Shown: piece after piece, positions 36,564 to 45,692 of the stretch | Position numbering within the stretch: the stretch's first letter is position 1 | Layout: each line of letters begins with the position of its first letter | DNA from: Eutrophocola salsuginis | GTDB lineage: Bacteria > Pseudomonadota > Gammaproteobacteria > Pseudomonadales > Pseudohongiellaceae | Assembly: GCA_038147195.1 (NCBI GenBank) | Contig: JAYQTB010000004.1 | Span: 434,001 to 498,000, forward strand | Direction: 5' to 3' | DNA: 64,000 nucleotides | Notes under the pieces: generated by a model | The model's input: only the letters and a program-made list of their open reading frames with translations | Database searches by the model: none | Told to the model about the DNA's origin: nothing | Translations under genes and position numbers: made by a program

Positions 36564-37154
36564 TTAGAGTGCAGGTATGCGGTCGTAGACGCGAGTGATG
36601 GTCAGCGGTTCGGTGAAGGATCCTGGGCGAATAAACAGTTCCACGCGCAACTGGCTGCCCGCCTGCTGGAGAGAATAGGTCTCGTTGGCAAAGCCGCCGT
36701 CGCGCGGGCGTGCCTCAACCAGTAACCTGTCGCCCTCCCAGTGCCCCATAGAAAAATCCTCCACCTCGTCGAGTCCGGTCAGGCTGACGGACTGGCTGCG
36801 CCCGTCGGTATAGACTGTGCGCGTGTAGCCGTCGTCATAGGTAAAGACATATTCCGGTTCATCGAGTTCTATATGCAGCGTCTTGTCGTAGGACAGCCGG
36901 TCATACAGTTCCTGTTCTTCCGGGCCGCCGCGAAAACGATCCTCCTCGCAACTGAACCAGCAGCGTTCGATTTTCTGGCCCATGGCTCGCAGGGCACGCT
37001 CCACCTGTTTGTCTGTATCGTCACTGAGATCCTTGTTGACCAGCCAGCTGCCAACATAGGCCTCGTGATCCTGCGCCGCCAGGTGCATGGAAAAGCTCAG
37101 GGAGGTCAGCGTCAGGAATAGGACGAGGGTGTTGCGGAATCTGTGAAATAGCAT
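36564..37154 (-). CDS. Small exported protein with WEGDxL motif
   Basis: A 196-residue protein. ATG 37154 follows AGGGGAA and opens a signal peptide (FLTLTSLSFSMHLAAQ), so the in-frame upstream extension is discarded. It contains YVGSWLVNKDLSDDTDKQVERAL near the start and GHWEGDRLLVEARPRDGG near residue 140; the latter is the same kind of element seen in the DUF6152 partner proteins at 29558 and 45693. The pattern suggests a lipocalin-like beta barrel. It heads an operon with an exported amidohydrolase. Family not named. Confidence 0.65.
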   Translation of the reverse strand: MLFHRFRNTLVLFLTLTSLSFSMHLAAQDHEAYVGSWLVNKDLSDDTDKQVERALRAMGQKIERCWFSCEEDRFRGGPEEQELYDRLSYDKTLHIELDEPEYVFTYDDGYTRTVYTDGRSQSVSLTGLDEVEDFSMGHWEGDRLLVEARPRDGGFANETYSLQQAGSQLRVELFIRPGSFTEPLTITRVYDRIPAL

Positions 37155-37301
37155 AGTTGAGTATTCCCCTAAGTAAAAAGTGTAGACTTTCCGGGGGGAA
37201 AATTCCACAGGGGCTACCTGCACTACCGGCAGTCCTTTATACTCCGGTGGCATTGCACCACGCATAAAGATAAGTAAAACAACTACGAACTAGGGAAAAC
37301 T

Positions 37302-38048
37302 ATGTCGAGGTACCATGCACTGATGCGGGTGCTTGCCGCTTGCCTGGCCCTCAGTGCCTGCAGTGAGCAGCAACCATCCACTTCCGAACAACAGCCGGAC
37401 ATCTCCGCACTATCAGCCCGCGTTTCTGCATTGAAGGACAGGGCGCAGCGACTGCGCGATGTCAACGACATCAAGCGCCTGCAGCGCGCTTACGGCTACT
37501 ACCTCGACGAGGCCTTGTGGGATGAGCTTGCAGACCTTTTTACTGCCAATGCCACGGTCGAATATGCCCGTGACGGTCTGTATCGCGGACGTGACCGCAT
37601 CCGTGAATATTTTTATCGTCTGGGCGGCAACCAGTCTGGCCTGTCGGAAGGCCAGCTTAATGAGCACTTCCAGCTCATGCCGGTCATAACCCTGGCCGAT
37701 GACGGCATGAGTGCTAAAGGGCGCTGGCGTGCCGTCATCCTCAGTGGTGATCTTGGCGAATTCGCGACATGGGGAGAAGGCCCATATGAGAACGAGTATG
37801 CAAAGGAAAACGGTGTGTGGAAGATCAGCAAGGTACGATGGTACCAGACTATCATGGTGCCCTATGAAGGGGCCTGGGGGCTGAACGAGGACATCAACAA
37901 GGGCATCTACGTATCACCGCAATTTCCGCCCGACGAGCAGCAAACCGACAGTTTTGGTTCCTGGCCCGAGACCTTCCTGCCACCGTTCCATTTCGACAAC
38001 CCGGTCGGCCGTTACCAGCCGCCGGTAAACGCAGTAGGTGACGAATAA
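37302..38048 (+). CDS. NTF2/SnoaL-fold lipoprotein
   Basis: A 248-residue lipoprotein with a lipobox (LSAC, Cys20), a short coiled-coil-like linker (SALSARVSALKDRAQRLRD), and a SnoaL_4-type NTF2-like domain at about residues 50-195. The domain opens with IKRLQRAYGYYLDEALWDELADLF, and ends with YENEYAKENGVWKISKVRWY. A trailing FLPPFHFDNPVGR motif follows. Its stop overlaps the next gene by one base (TAATG). Function unknown; related folds act as dehydratases, isomerases or ligand binders. Confidence 0.78.
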   Translation: MSRYHALMRVLAACLALSACSEQQPSTSEQQPDISALSARVSALKDRAQRLRDVNDIKRLQRAYGYYLDEALWDELADLFTANATVEYARDGLYRGRDRIREYFYRLGGNQSGLSEGQLNEHFQLMPVITLADDGMSAKGRWRAVILSGDLGEFATWGEGPYENEYAKENGVWKISKVRWYQTIMVPYEGAWGLNEDINKGIYVSPQFPPDEQQTDSFGSWPETFLPPFHFDNPVGRYQPPVNAVGDE

Positions 38049-39391
38049 TGAAAATCCAGAATTATCTTCTCGCTTGCTGCTTGCTCCTTGCCCCTTGCAC
38101 ATCCTATGCCCAGGACGACGCGGCGACCCTGCTGGCTGAAATCGCCCGTCTGGAACTCGAGGTCACCTTGCTCGAAGACGAGCACGAGGTGGAAAACCTG
38201 CAACGCATCTTCGGCTTTTATATCGACAAACACCAGTGGAGCCAGGCGGCGGATCTGTTTGCCGATAACGCCACGCTAGAAGTCGGCGGCTCAGGAGTCT
38301 ATGTGGGGCGTGAACGTGTTTTGGCCTACCTGGATTCGTTGGGTGCGGAAGGACAACAGGAAGGCATACTGAACGACCACATGCAGCTGCAGCCGGTCGT
38401 GCATGTCTATCCAGACGCCACGGCCAGGGGGCGCTGGCATCATTTTTCCCAAGAGGCGGAATTCGGTGTCAGCCATCACTGGGGCACGGGTGTCTATGAA
38501 AACGAGTACGTGAAAGAGAATGGCGTCTGGAAAATCAGCGAGCTTCATCTTTACTCCACCATGCGCACACCGGTGGACGATGGGTGGGGCGTTACGGCAC
38601 AACCGAGGACTTCGCCCAGTGAGACCCTGCCGCCCGATCGGCCGCCATCCGAGGATTACCAGAATTACCCGGCAGTGTATGTGGTGCCTTTCCATTACAA
38701 CAACCCGGTGACCAGCCCCTACGATCCGATTGCTGACAGCGATGTCGTGCTGAAAGGACCATCGGAACTGTCAGCATTGGAGTCGCTAGTAGCGGATCTG
38801 GAGCGCCGTCTCGATCTGGTCCAGGACGCCGCTGACATCGAGCGCATGCAGACCATTTACGGTTACTACCTGGCGCGCAACCAGTGGGATGAATTGACGG
38901 GCATCTTTGCGCCAGATGGCACCATCGAGATCGCCATGCGCGGAGTGTATCGAGGTGCCGCCAGCATCCGTCGCAACCTTGACCTGTACGGTGTGCAGGA
39001 CGAACTGCCGGGCCAGTTGCACAACCATATGCAATATCAGCCGGTGGTGCACGTGGACCCTGACGGGCAAACGGCGCGGTTGCGGTCACGAGCCTTCAGC
39101 ATGATGGGTACCTTCGGTACGCAAGGTCGTTTCATGGGGGGCACCTATGAAAACATATACGAGAAGCGTGACGGCAAGTGGATGCTTTATAAGGACCAGC
39201 AGATCAACACCTACTTTGCCGGCACGGACGACGGTTGGATCAATTTGTCACGGTCAAATCCGCCCGGTATTACGGCAAGCAATCCACCGGATGAACCGCC
39301 GACCATGGATTTCCAGATGTATCCCAAGGCATTCCTGCCCCCATACCATTACGCCAACCCGGTGACGGGTAGCCGTCAGGTTGCGGATTAA
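38048..39391 (+). CDS. Exported protein with two tandem NTF2/SnoaL-fold domains
   Basis: A 447-residue protein with a signal peptide (cleaved near TSYAQ, residue 21). It contains two copies of the domain in the preceding gene: copy A about residues 50-200 (VENLQRIFGFYIDKHQWSQ), copy B about 255-410 (IERMQTIYGYYLARNQWDE). Each is followed by a PPxHYxNPVT-type tail (VPFHYNNPVT, PPYHYANPVTG). A gene duplication followed by fusion is the simplest history. The gene is translationally coupled to the lipoprotein upstream, so the three domains probably work together outside the cytoplasm. Confidence 0.78.
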   Translation: MKIQNYLLACCLLLAPCTSYAQDDAATLLAEIARLELEVTLLEDEHEVENLQRIFGFYIDKHQWSQAADLFADNATLEVGGSGVYVGRERVLAYLDSLGAEGQQEGILNDHMQLQPVVHVYPDATARGRWHHFSQEAEFGVSHHWGTGVYENEYVKENGVWKISELHLYSTMRTPVDDGWGVTAQPRTSPSETLPPDRPPSEDYQNYPAVYVVPFHYNNPVTSPYDPIADSDVVLKGPSELSALESLVADLERRLDLVQDAADIERMQTIYGYYLARNQWDELTGIFAPDGTIEIAMRGVYRGAASIRRNLDLYGVQDELPGQLHNHMQYQPVVHVDPDGQTARLRSRAFSMMGTFGTQGRFMGGTYENIYEKRDGKWMLYKDQQINTYFAGTDDGWINLSRSNPPGITASNPPDEPPTMDFQMYPKAFLPPYHYANPVTGSRQVAD

Positions 39392-39423
39392 GCGAACTGC
39401 ACGGTATTACGAGCGAAGGTTGG

Positions 39424-39459
39424 AACGCCAGACTGCTGGATGTCAGCCCGGCGTTTTTT
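39424..39459 (+). terminator. Terminator after the NTF2-fold operon
   Basis: AACGCC at 39424-39429 pairs with GGCGTT at 39450-39455 and a T-run follows. Confidence 0.6.
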
Positions 39460-39464
39460 GTAGG

Positions 39465-40685
39465 CTATTTGGCTGCTTCGATCTTCAGAACTACGCCATC
39501 GCGCTGTTCGGCAGCCAGGTAAATGTTTTCGTCGGGTCCCATCTCGATGTCGCGAACACGACGGCGCAGGTCCGTAATCAGCGATTCTCGTCGCATTTCC
39601 TGGTATTCCCGGTTAATCATGATGCGTTCTAGGTGCCCGGTGCCCGGGATCTCGCCGGTACGCAGGGCGCCGACGATGATATCACCCTTCCATGCCGGCA
39701 GGGCATCGCCGTTATAGAACAGCATGCCTGACACCGCGATGGCAGGCATCCAATAGACCAGCGGCGGTTCGAAAATGTCATGGGTCGGTCGGTCGTTGGT
39801 CTGCCAGGGACCGGGGTAGGTGCGGCCCAGGCTGACGATGGGCCAGCCATAGTTCACACCAGGCTTGATCAGATTGATCTCATCACCTCCGTTGGGGCCA
39901 TTCTCGTTCTGGAAAATGGCGCCGGTTTCAGGATGTACGGCAAGACCAAGTGCACCACGATGGCCGTAGGAATATATTTCACCGCGCGCGGTCGGGTTGT
40001 TTACGAAGGGGTTGTCAATGGGAACGGAGCCATCATCGTTGAGTCGCAGCACCTTGCCGCCGAGCGAGGCCAGGGACTGGGCATCACCACCGGAAGTCGT
40101 GACGTACAGCTTGCCGTCTTGACCGAAAGCCATTTTACCGGCGCCGGCAATACCGGGGCCCGGGTCGAAGATATCACTGAAGTTTTCCAGGCTCTCTCCG
40201 GTCCAGCGCGCGCGACCTATGGCGATATTGTTGTTTCCGCCGGGTTTGGGTTTGGTGTAGCTCAGGTACAGCAACTGGTTGTTTTCGAAATCCGGGTGCT
40301 TCACCAGATCGATGTAACCATGGGAGGTGCCACCTTGGCCGGATTCTCCTGAAAACACGGAGGGTGGCCCACCCGTGATCATGCCGGGTTGCAGTTCACC
40401 ATCCTCGATCAGGTTGATTTCGCCTCGGCGGGTGATGACCAGCAATTTGCCGTCGGGCAGGAATTCGAGCGCCATAGGGTATTCGAGCCGGGCTACGACC
40501 GAAACCCTGATGTCCATGCCTTCCGCTGTCGGATATACCCAGGGGCCCTCACCCAGGGGGATGTTTTCCAGGCCGGTCGGGGCTGTGGGAGCGAAGCCGC
40601 TGAACGGAATGTCGCGTTGGGCCTGGACTGTTGCAAAAGGCAAGAGACAAGAGGCTAGGACGATGGATTTGAGCGTGCGGTTCAT
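39465..40685 (-). CDS. Soluble PQQ-dependent aldose sugar dehydrogenase-like protein
   Basis: A 406-residue periplasmic beta-propeller of the GSDH family (PF07995, YliI-like). A signal peptide ends near TVQAQ. Family landmarks include LEYPMALEFLPDGKLLVITRRGEI, the NENGPNGGDEINLIKPGVNYGWP segment near residue 265, and the C-terminal MGPDENIYLAAEQRDGVVLKI. Members oxidise sugars using PQQ and calcium, or act as related propellers without known activity. It stands alone on the minus strand. No PQQ synthesis gene is in the window. Confidence 0.85.
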   Translation of the reverse strand: MNRTLKSIVLASCLLPFATVQAQRDIPFSGFAPTAPTGLENIPLGEGPWVYPTAEGMDIRVSVVARLEYPMALEFLPDGKLLVITRRGEINLIEDGELQPGMITGGPPSVFSGESGQGGTSHGYIDLVKHPDFENNQLLYLSYTKPKPGGNNNIAIGRARWTGESLENFSDIFDPGPGIAGAGKMAFGQDGKLYVTTSGGDAQSLASLGGKVLRLNDDGSVPIDNPFVNNPTARGEIYSYGHRGALGLAVHPETGAIFQNENGPNGGDEINLIKPGVNYGWPIVSLGRTYPGPWQTNDRPTHDIFEPPLVYWMPAIAVSGMLFYNGDALPAWKGDIIVGALRTGEIPGTGHLERIMINREYQEMRRESLITDLRRRVRDIEMGPDENIYLAAEQRDGVVLKIEAAK

Positions 40686-40756
40686 GTGCAGGTATTCCCC
40701 AAAAAATAGCAGAAAGGCGTTTATATCAGTTATGACGGACAGAGTTAAATCGGTTT

Positions 40757-41227
40757 TTATAAAAAGTGCTCGCTAAGGAAATCTATGATCTTGCGGTTGT
40801 AAGCCTTGGCCAGCGCCAGGGCTTCTTCCTCACTGATGTCCCCCCGTTTTGCCATGCTTTTCGCCACCAGATCCGGTTTGCGAAACAGGCCTACAATAAT
40901 GGGATCATCCAGGTGTTCGTAATACCGTTCGATGGTTAGTACTGTGCGCGGGTCCTTCCATCCCCACAGGGGTCGAATATCCTTTGCTGCAAGTAGTGCG
41001 GCCGTATCGGCATCGGTTAGCTCGCGGTCGACATCGTTCCATATATTACCGTCGAGCAACTCGACATTCTTTTTCAGGAAGTCCATGTCCTCGAAATGGC
41101 CTTCCGGGTTGTCAGGCAGGCCGCACAGCAACTCATCGCCCATGTGGACACCGGCTTCATGCAGGGCCTTGGCAACCAGGCTGGAAGCGCTGCGGTGGCA
41201 GCCGAGAATGACGAATGTCTTGTTCAT
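40757..41227 (-). CDS. Short sulfotransferase-family protein
   Basis: A 156-residue protein with a PAPS-type loop at the N-terminus (ILGCHRSASSLVAKALHEAG) and the later GWKDPRTVL element that resembles the 3'-phosphate-binding part of sulfotransferases. It is much shorter than usual (250-300 residues), so it is a minimal member or a remnant, though the frame is clean. It lies 15 bases downstream of a GT2 glycosyltransferase gene, which suggests modification of a glycan or glycolipid. Confidence 0.72.
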   Translation of the reverse strand: MNKTFVILGCHRSASSLVAKALHEAGVHMGDELLCGLPDNPEGHFEDMDFLKKNVELLDGNIWNDVDRELTDADTAALLAAKDIRPLWGWKDPRTVLTIERYYEHLDDPIIVGLFRKPDLVAKSMAKRGDISEEEALALAKAYNRKIIDFLSEHFL

Positions 41228-41242
41228 GGTGTCATGTACTCC

Positions 41243-42298
41243 TTATTCTTCTTTGCACCAGTGCCAGAGCTGTAGGATGTTGCCGGTAGCGCTGAGTGCC
41301 CTGAAATAATAATCGCCTGGCCGGATGCGTCTCCACATTTCCGTGCTGAAATCGAAAGTCGCCTGTTCGACCGTTGTCCTGGCAAAAACGATAAAGTCAT
41401 CCTGTGCACCGATATCGAGGTATCTCGTATCGTGGGGCAAGATCAGCGCTGGTGAACTGCTGAAGGTGCCGAGTTCGGCGATTTCGGGAATCCTACTCCG
41501 TACCGGAAGGGCAGGCGCTCCGTTGGGGTAATATTTTTTCAGAAAGATTTTCTCGCTGGCGCGCATGAGTTCGGCCTTGCCCGCAGCGGGTTCGGAGGAC
41601 TGGTTCCAGTAATGCACGGCATAGGCATTCGCAACGCAGACGGGCATCACACCTTTGCGCATTAGGCGGCCGCACAAATCGGTATCCTCGTAATAAAGGA
41701 AGAAGTCCTCATCGAAGATGGCCATGTTGTTCTGGGTGAACCACTGGTTATCCACGAGCAGGCAGGCGCCTGACAGCACCGGTTCACTGAAAGGAGAGAC
41801 CTCGCTCCAGAAGCGTTTGTGTCGTGCAATAGCGAGCGCTGACAGGTCGACACTGTCGGCGAGGTGCTTGTCGTGGATATTGCGGTCGGAAAGCAGCCAC
41901 AGGGGGTGGCCAAGTGCCGGTGGCAGTTCAAACCTACAGGCATCATCCCAATAAAAGCGGGGACCACATAGTGGCGCATGTAACTGTGCGGACGCTTCCA
42001 GCAAGTTCTTCAGGCAATTGCGTCGCAGACGTACGTCGGGATTCAGCACCAGAAGCCAGCGTGTATCGATCTGGCGAGCCGCCAGGTTGACGGCGGCGCC
42101 GAAACCGAGGTTCTCCAGCGGTGTTATCACCTCGATGTTACGAAAGGCGGAGTCGGTGCCATCGATCTCACTGCTGTTGTCGACGACCAAGATATTTTTG
42201 ACCTGGGTTTCGATTTTCCTGGCGAGCTCGGCGGTATCCCGGCGACAGCCATAGTTGATGATGACGGCGGTGACTTCTTGCCTTGAGGACGGTGTCAT
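41243..42298 (-). CDS. Family 2 glycosyltransferase
   Basis: A 351-residue GT2-type enzyme of the rhamnosyltransferase-like group. The N-terminal Rossmann-like part has VIINYGCRRDTAEL, ILVVDNSS and NLGFGAAVNLA, and WLLVLNPDVRL carries the metal-binding NPD. A DFFLYYEDTDLCGRLMRKG motif near residue 205 contains the catalytic region. About 90 C-terminal residues form an extra domain. Its gene is followed by a short sulfotransferase. Acceptor unknown. Confidence 0.85.
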   Translation of the reverse strand: MTPSSRQEVTAVIINYGCRRDTAELARKIETQVKNILVVDNSSEIDGTDSAFRNIEVITPLENLGFGAAVNLAARQIDTRWLLVLNPDVRLRRNCLKNLLEASAQLHAPLCGPRFYWDDACRFELPPALGHPLWLLSDRNIHDKHLADSVDLSALAIARHKRFWSEVSPFSEPVLSGACLLVDNQWFTQNNMAIFDEDFFLYYEDTDLCGRLMRKGVMPVCVANAYAVHYWNQSSEPAAGKAELMRASEKIFLKKYYPNGAPALPVRSRIPEIAELGTFSSSPALILPHDTRYLDIGAQDDFIVFARTTVEQATFDFSTEMWRRIRPGDYYFRALSATGNILQLWHWCKEE

Positions 42299-42310
42299 CA
42301 GGTGAAGGCT

Positions 42311-43255
42311 TTAAAACATGTCCAGGTCGTTGGCCATGACCACGTCACCGTCATACGTCCTTTTCACTTCGCCGACGATGTCCTCCGGGGAGGCATCGAA
42401 GAACAGGATGTGGTACAGCACGACAAGATCCGGTTGCGCGATATTGGCGACAGCGGCTACTTGCTTGCCACTGGTATGGGAATTGCCATGGTAGTCCTGC
42501 CAGAATTCAGACTGCCGGCTCAACTGGTCGCCGCTGTAGACCTCGTGAATAAGGATGTCGGCGCCGCGTGCCTTTTCCGCGAGAGTTTCGCTGTACGTGG
42601 TATCACCAGATATGACGATGGTCTTGTCCGCGGTGGTGACGCGGTAACCTAAGGCCGGCTTGATTTCTCCATGTGGTACCGTAAAGGCTTCCACCGTGAT
42701 GTCGTCATTGCTGAACACGATGCCGTCAACGATTTCGGTGGAGCTGGTCAGGTAGCCATGGCGGTCTGTGACGAGCTGTTCGGGCGTACCCGCGGCACGA
42801 ATATCCGCCTCGATGGTCAGCATATCGTTCATGTGACCCACGTAATCATTCAGCCCCTTTGGCCCAAAGACGGAGAGGCGCTGCCGGCGTCCCCACCAGC
42901 GATGGCCCGACAGTTCCGCGATATCATGGATGTGGTCGCTGTGCAGGTGAGTGATGAACAGGTACTTGATGTCCTGGGGATACAGTTCGGGCATGTCGTA
43001 TTTGTCCCAGGCCTGCATTGCCTTTTTCACCATGCCGCCACCAGCGTCGAAAACGTAAGCCTCGCCATTGGTGACCACAGCGACGCCGGGGCCGGAACGG
43101 TTGGCATCGGGCACGGGTGTGCCGGTGCCGAGAATAATGACGCGGGTCTGATCCTGGGCAATCACCTGCGCGCTGAACAGGGTGCAATCAAGCAGGGTAA
43201 ACAACAGAAAAACGGGAGACAGTGGACGAAGCAATCCAGAGATATTTATAGCCAT
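42311..43255 (-). CDS. Exported MBL-fold hydrolase, RNase Z/arylsulfatase-like
   Basis: A 314-residue protein from ATG 43255, which begins a signal-like segment (LLRPLSPVFLLFTLLDCTLFSAQVIAQ); an in-frame ATG at 43306 would add 17 residues. The metal motif is intact (FITHLHSDHIHDIAEL), followed by SGDTTYS and a final VLYHIL. The early VIILGTGTPVPDANRSGPG is typical of RNase Z-like phosphodiesterases and secreted arylsulfatase-type relatives. With a signal peptide, an RNA-processing role is unlikely. It is divergent from the glycerate kinase gene. Confidence 0.8.
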   Translation of the reverse strand: MAINISGLLRPLSPVFLLFTLLDCTLFSAQVIAQDQTRVIILGTGTPVPDANRSGPGVAVVTNGEAYVFDAGGGMVKKAMQAWDKYDMPELYPQDIKYLFITHLHSDHIHDIAELSGHRWWGRRQRLSVFGPKGLNDYVGHMNDMLTIEADIRAAGTPEQLVTDRHGYLTSSTEIVDGIVFSNDDITVEAFTVPHGEIKPALGYRVTTADKTIVISGDTTYSETLAEKARGADILIHEVYSGDQLSRQSEFWQDYHGNSHTSGKQVAAVANIAQPDLVVLYHILFFDASPEDIVGEVKRTYDGDVVMANDLDMF

Positions 43256-43349
43256 TTTTTGGTAGTTTTTACCGGTGGCAGGTAGAGCGGGAAGCATAAA
43301 TAACATCTGCTACAATGGCAAGAAACGCACTTTTCGGTAACAGCATTTC

Positions 43350-44240
43350 ATGGAACAGGCATTACTTCCTGTCATCGACTCCTTCATCCGCGAGGAAAAC
43401 CTGCCGGCCGACTACGCCGATACGGTCGAGCAGTGGTTCATGCCCGTGTTAGAGGACATCCTGAAAGGCGTATCCGGCCATGATGGTACCTTCGTCATAG
43501 GGGTAAGCGGCAGCCAGGGAAGTGGCAAGTCGACACTGGCCGCCTTGCTGGTCCGCCTCATGCACGCCATGATTGGTCTGCGTTGCATTAACCTTTCGAT
43601 CGACGACTTCTACCTGACCCATGCCGAAAGACAGGATCTTGCGGCCTCCGTACATCCGCTGCTTGCCACGCGTGGTGTGCCTGGAACGCACGATGTCGGT
43701 CTGGCCTTGGATACCATCAATGCCCTGAAGCAGGAGGGTGCCGTCGCCATACCGCGATTTGACAAGGCCGTCGATGACCGGCAGCAACGCGAGCTGTGGC
43801 CGACTGTGCAGACGCCGGTGGATGTCATCGTTCTGGATGGCTGGTGCCTGTCCGTGGATGCACAATCTGAATCGGCGCTGGCGGATCCGGTCAACGCTTT
43901 GGAGGCAAAGGAAGATGAAGACGGTGTCTGGCGCCGCTATGTGAACGAGGCGATTCGCGGTGACTACGAAGCACTGTATGGCCTCGTGGACTACCTGGTC
44001 ATGTTGAAGGCCCCGAGTTTTGACATGGTCTTCGAATGGCGGCAAAACCAGGAAGACAAGCTGGCCGCCATGATCAGTGAAACCGGTGCCGCGGGGCACC
44101 GCATTATGACGCAGAAGCAGCTCAGGCGTTTCATACAACACTATGAGCGGGTCACCCGTCACGGGCTGGAAACCCTGCCGCAAAAAGCGGATGTGGTGTT
44201 TCAGCTGAATGAGCGGCAAACTATCGATAAAAGGCTCTAA
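43350..44240 (+). CDS. D-glycerate 3-kinase
   Basis: A 296-residue P-loop kinase of the plant-type GLYK/YggC family (P-loop GSQGSGKST at 54-62, SIDDFYLTHAERQDLA, LDGWCLSV, and PSFDMVFEWRQNQE). It phosphorylates D-glycerate to 3-phosphoglycerate, the last step of glycolate/serine salvage. Lengths match the family. It lies 46 bases upstream of a GlcD-type FAD dehydrogenase gene on the same strand, which supports a role in hydroxyacid use. Confidence 0.86.
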   Translation: MEQALLPVIDSFIREENLPADYADTVEQWFMPVLEDILKGVSGHDGTFVIGVSGSQGSGKSTLAALLVRLMHAMIGLRCINLSIDDFYLTHAERQDLAASVHPLLATRGVPGTHDVGLALDTINALKQEGAVAIPRFDKAVDDRQQRELWPTVQTPVDVIVLDGWCLSVDAQSESALADPVNALEAKEDEDGVWRRYVNEAIRGDYEALYGLVDYLVMLKAPSFDMVFEWRQNQEDKLAAMISETGAAGHRIMTQKQLRRFIQHYERVTRHGLETLPQKADVVFQLNERQTIDKRL

Positions 44241-44286
44241 TTAAACCGTATTTACAAGAGCGTCAATACAGAGAGAAAGGGGAAAC

Positions 44287-45666
44287 ATGCAGGATCTCAT
44301 CACCCAGTTGCAGGCAGTGCCGGGCAACGACGTCCTACTCGGCAAAAGCATCTCTGAAAAATACCAGCACGACTGGTCGGCTGACGCGCCCGGCATGCCG
44401 GGTGCTGTATTGCGACCCGCCAGCACCGAAGCGTTATCCAACATATTGCGTCTCTGTCATGCCGCGGGCCAGCCCCTGGTAGTGCAGGGTGGCCTGACAG
44501 GGCTGACCGGGGGAGGTATACCGAAATCCAATGAAATCGCCATCAATCTCGAGCGCCTCAACGGCATCGAAGAACTGGATGCCGATGCCATGACCATGAC
44601 GGTGAAGGCGGGAACGCCGCTGCAGACTATTCAGGAAGCTGCTGATGCCGCGGGTTTCATCTTTCCCCTGGACCTTGGTGCCAGGGGAAGCTGCAATATC
44701 GGCGGCAACATTTCAACCAACGCCGGCGGCAACCAAGTCCTGCGCTTCGGCATGACGCGTGCGCTGGTACTTGGGCTGGAAGCAGTCATGGCGGATGGCA
44801 CAGTTCTCACCAGCATGAACAAGATGTTGAAGAACAATGCCGGTTACGACCTCAAGCACCTCTTTATCGGTACCGAGGGTACCTTGGGCGTGGTCTCGCG
44901 CGCGGTCCTGCGTCTGTTCCCCAAGGCCGCTAGCCGTTGCACGGCGCTGCTTGCCCTGAATGACTTTGCAGATGTCACGAAACTGCTGCGCCTGTTGAGT
45001 GCGAAATTCAGCGGTAGCATGAGCGCCTTCGAGGTGATGTGGGCATCCTATTTTGATTTCATCACCGAACACGTGGATGCTGTCGACTCACCTTTCGATG
45101 CAGCTTACCCTGTCTATGTGCTGACCGAACTGGAAGGTAGTGACCAGGAGAAAGATTCAGAACTATTTATGAACACGCTCGCTTCAGCTATGGAGGACGG
45201 GCTGGTGGTCGATGCTCTGATCGCCAATTCGGAAAAAGATCGCGAGAGTTTCTGGAAAATCCGCGACGGCGTCGGCGAGATCGGCGCCTTCATCAAGGAT
45301 ACGGCGAATTTCGATATCAGCGTACCGATCTCCTCCATGGCGTCATTTCTGGCGCAGGTGGAAAAGGAACTGGTGGCCGCGGTGCCCGGCGCAAAGATGC
45401 TGGTCTTTGGGCACATCGCAGACAGCAACCTGCATTTCATGTGTTACACCGGCAGCCATGATGACGTTAAGGCGATGTATGATATCGTTTACAAGGTGGT
45501 TGGAGACTTTAGTGGCTCCGTGTCCGCTGAGCACGGCATCGGCGTCCAGAAGATTGGCTACCTGCAGCATTCACGCACGCCTGCTGAGATCGCGCTCATG
45601 CAAAACCTGAAGCAGGCGCTGGACCCGAAGGGGATACTGAATCCGGGTCGGGTCATTCCCGGCTGA
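44287..45666 (+). CDS. FAD-linked 2-hydroxyacid dehydrogenase (GlcD/D-2-hydroxyglutarate dehydrogenase type)
   Basis: A 459-residue flavoprotein. The FAD_binding_4 domain has VVQGGLTGLTGGGIPKSNEIAINLERL and the LDLGARGSCNIGGNISTNAGGNQVLRFG motif; the C-terminal FAD-oxidase_C domain has FGHIADSNLHF and SAEHGIGVQKIGYL. Candidate substrates are D-lactate, glycolate, D-2-hydroxyglutarate or D-glycerate-related acids. No GlcE or GlcF is next to it, so a classic glycolate oxidase complex is not formed here. Position after a glycerate kinase fits hydroxyacid metabolism. Confidence 0.86.
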   Translation: MQDLITQLQAVPGNDVLLGKSISEKYQHDWSADAPGMPGAVLRPASTEALSNILRLCHAAGQPLVVQGGLTGLTGGGIPKSNEIAINLERLNGIEELDADAMTMTVKAGTPLQTIQEAADAAGFIFPLDLGARGSCNIGGNISTNAGGNQVLRFGMTRALVLGLEAVMADGTVLTSMNKMLKNNAGYDLKHLFIGTEGTLGVVSRAVLRLFPKAASRCTALLALNDFADVTKLLRLLSAKFSGSMSAFEVMWASYFDFITEHVDAVDSPFDAAYPVYVLTELEGSDQEKDSELFMNTLASAMEDGLVVDALIANSEKDRESFWKIRDGVGEIGAFIKDTANFDISVPISSMASFLAQVEKELVAAVPGAKMLVFGHIADSNLHFMCYTGSHDDVKAMYDIVYKVVGDFSGSVSAEHGIGVQKIGYLQHSRTPAEIALMQNLKQALDPKGILNPGRVIPG

Positions 45667-45692
45667 TCTAATCAAAGAGAGGGAGATTCACG

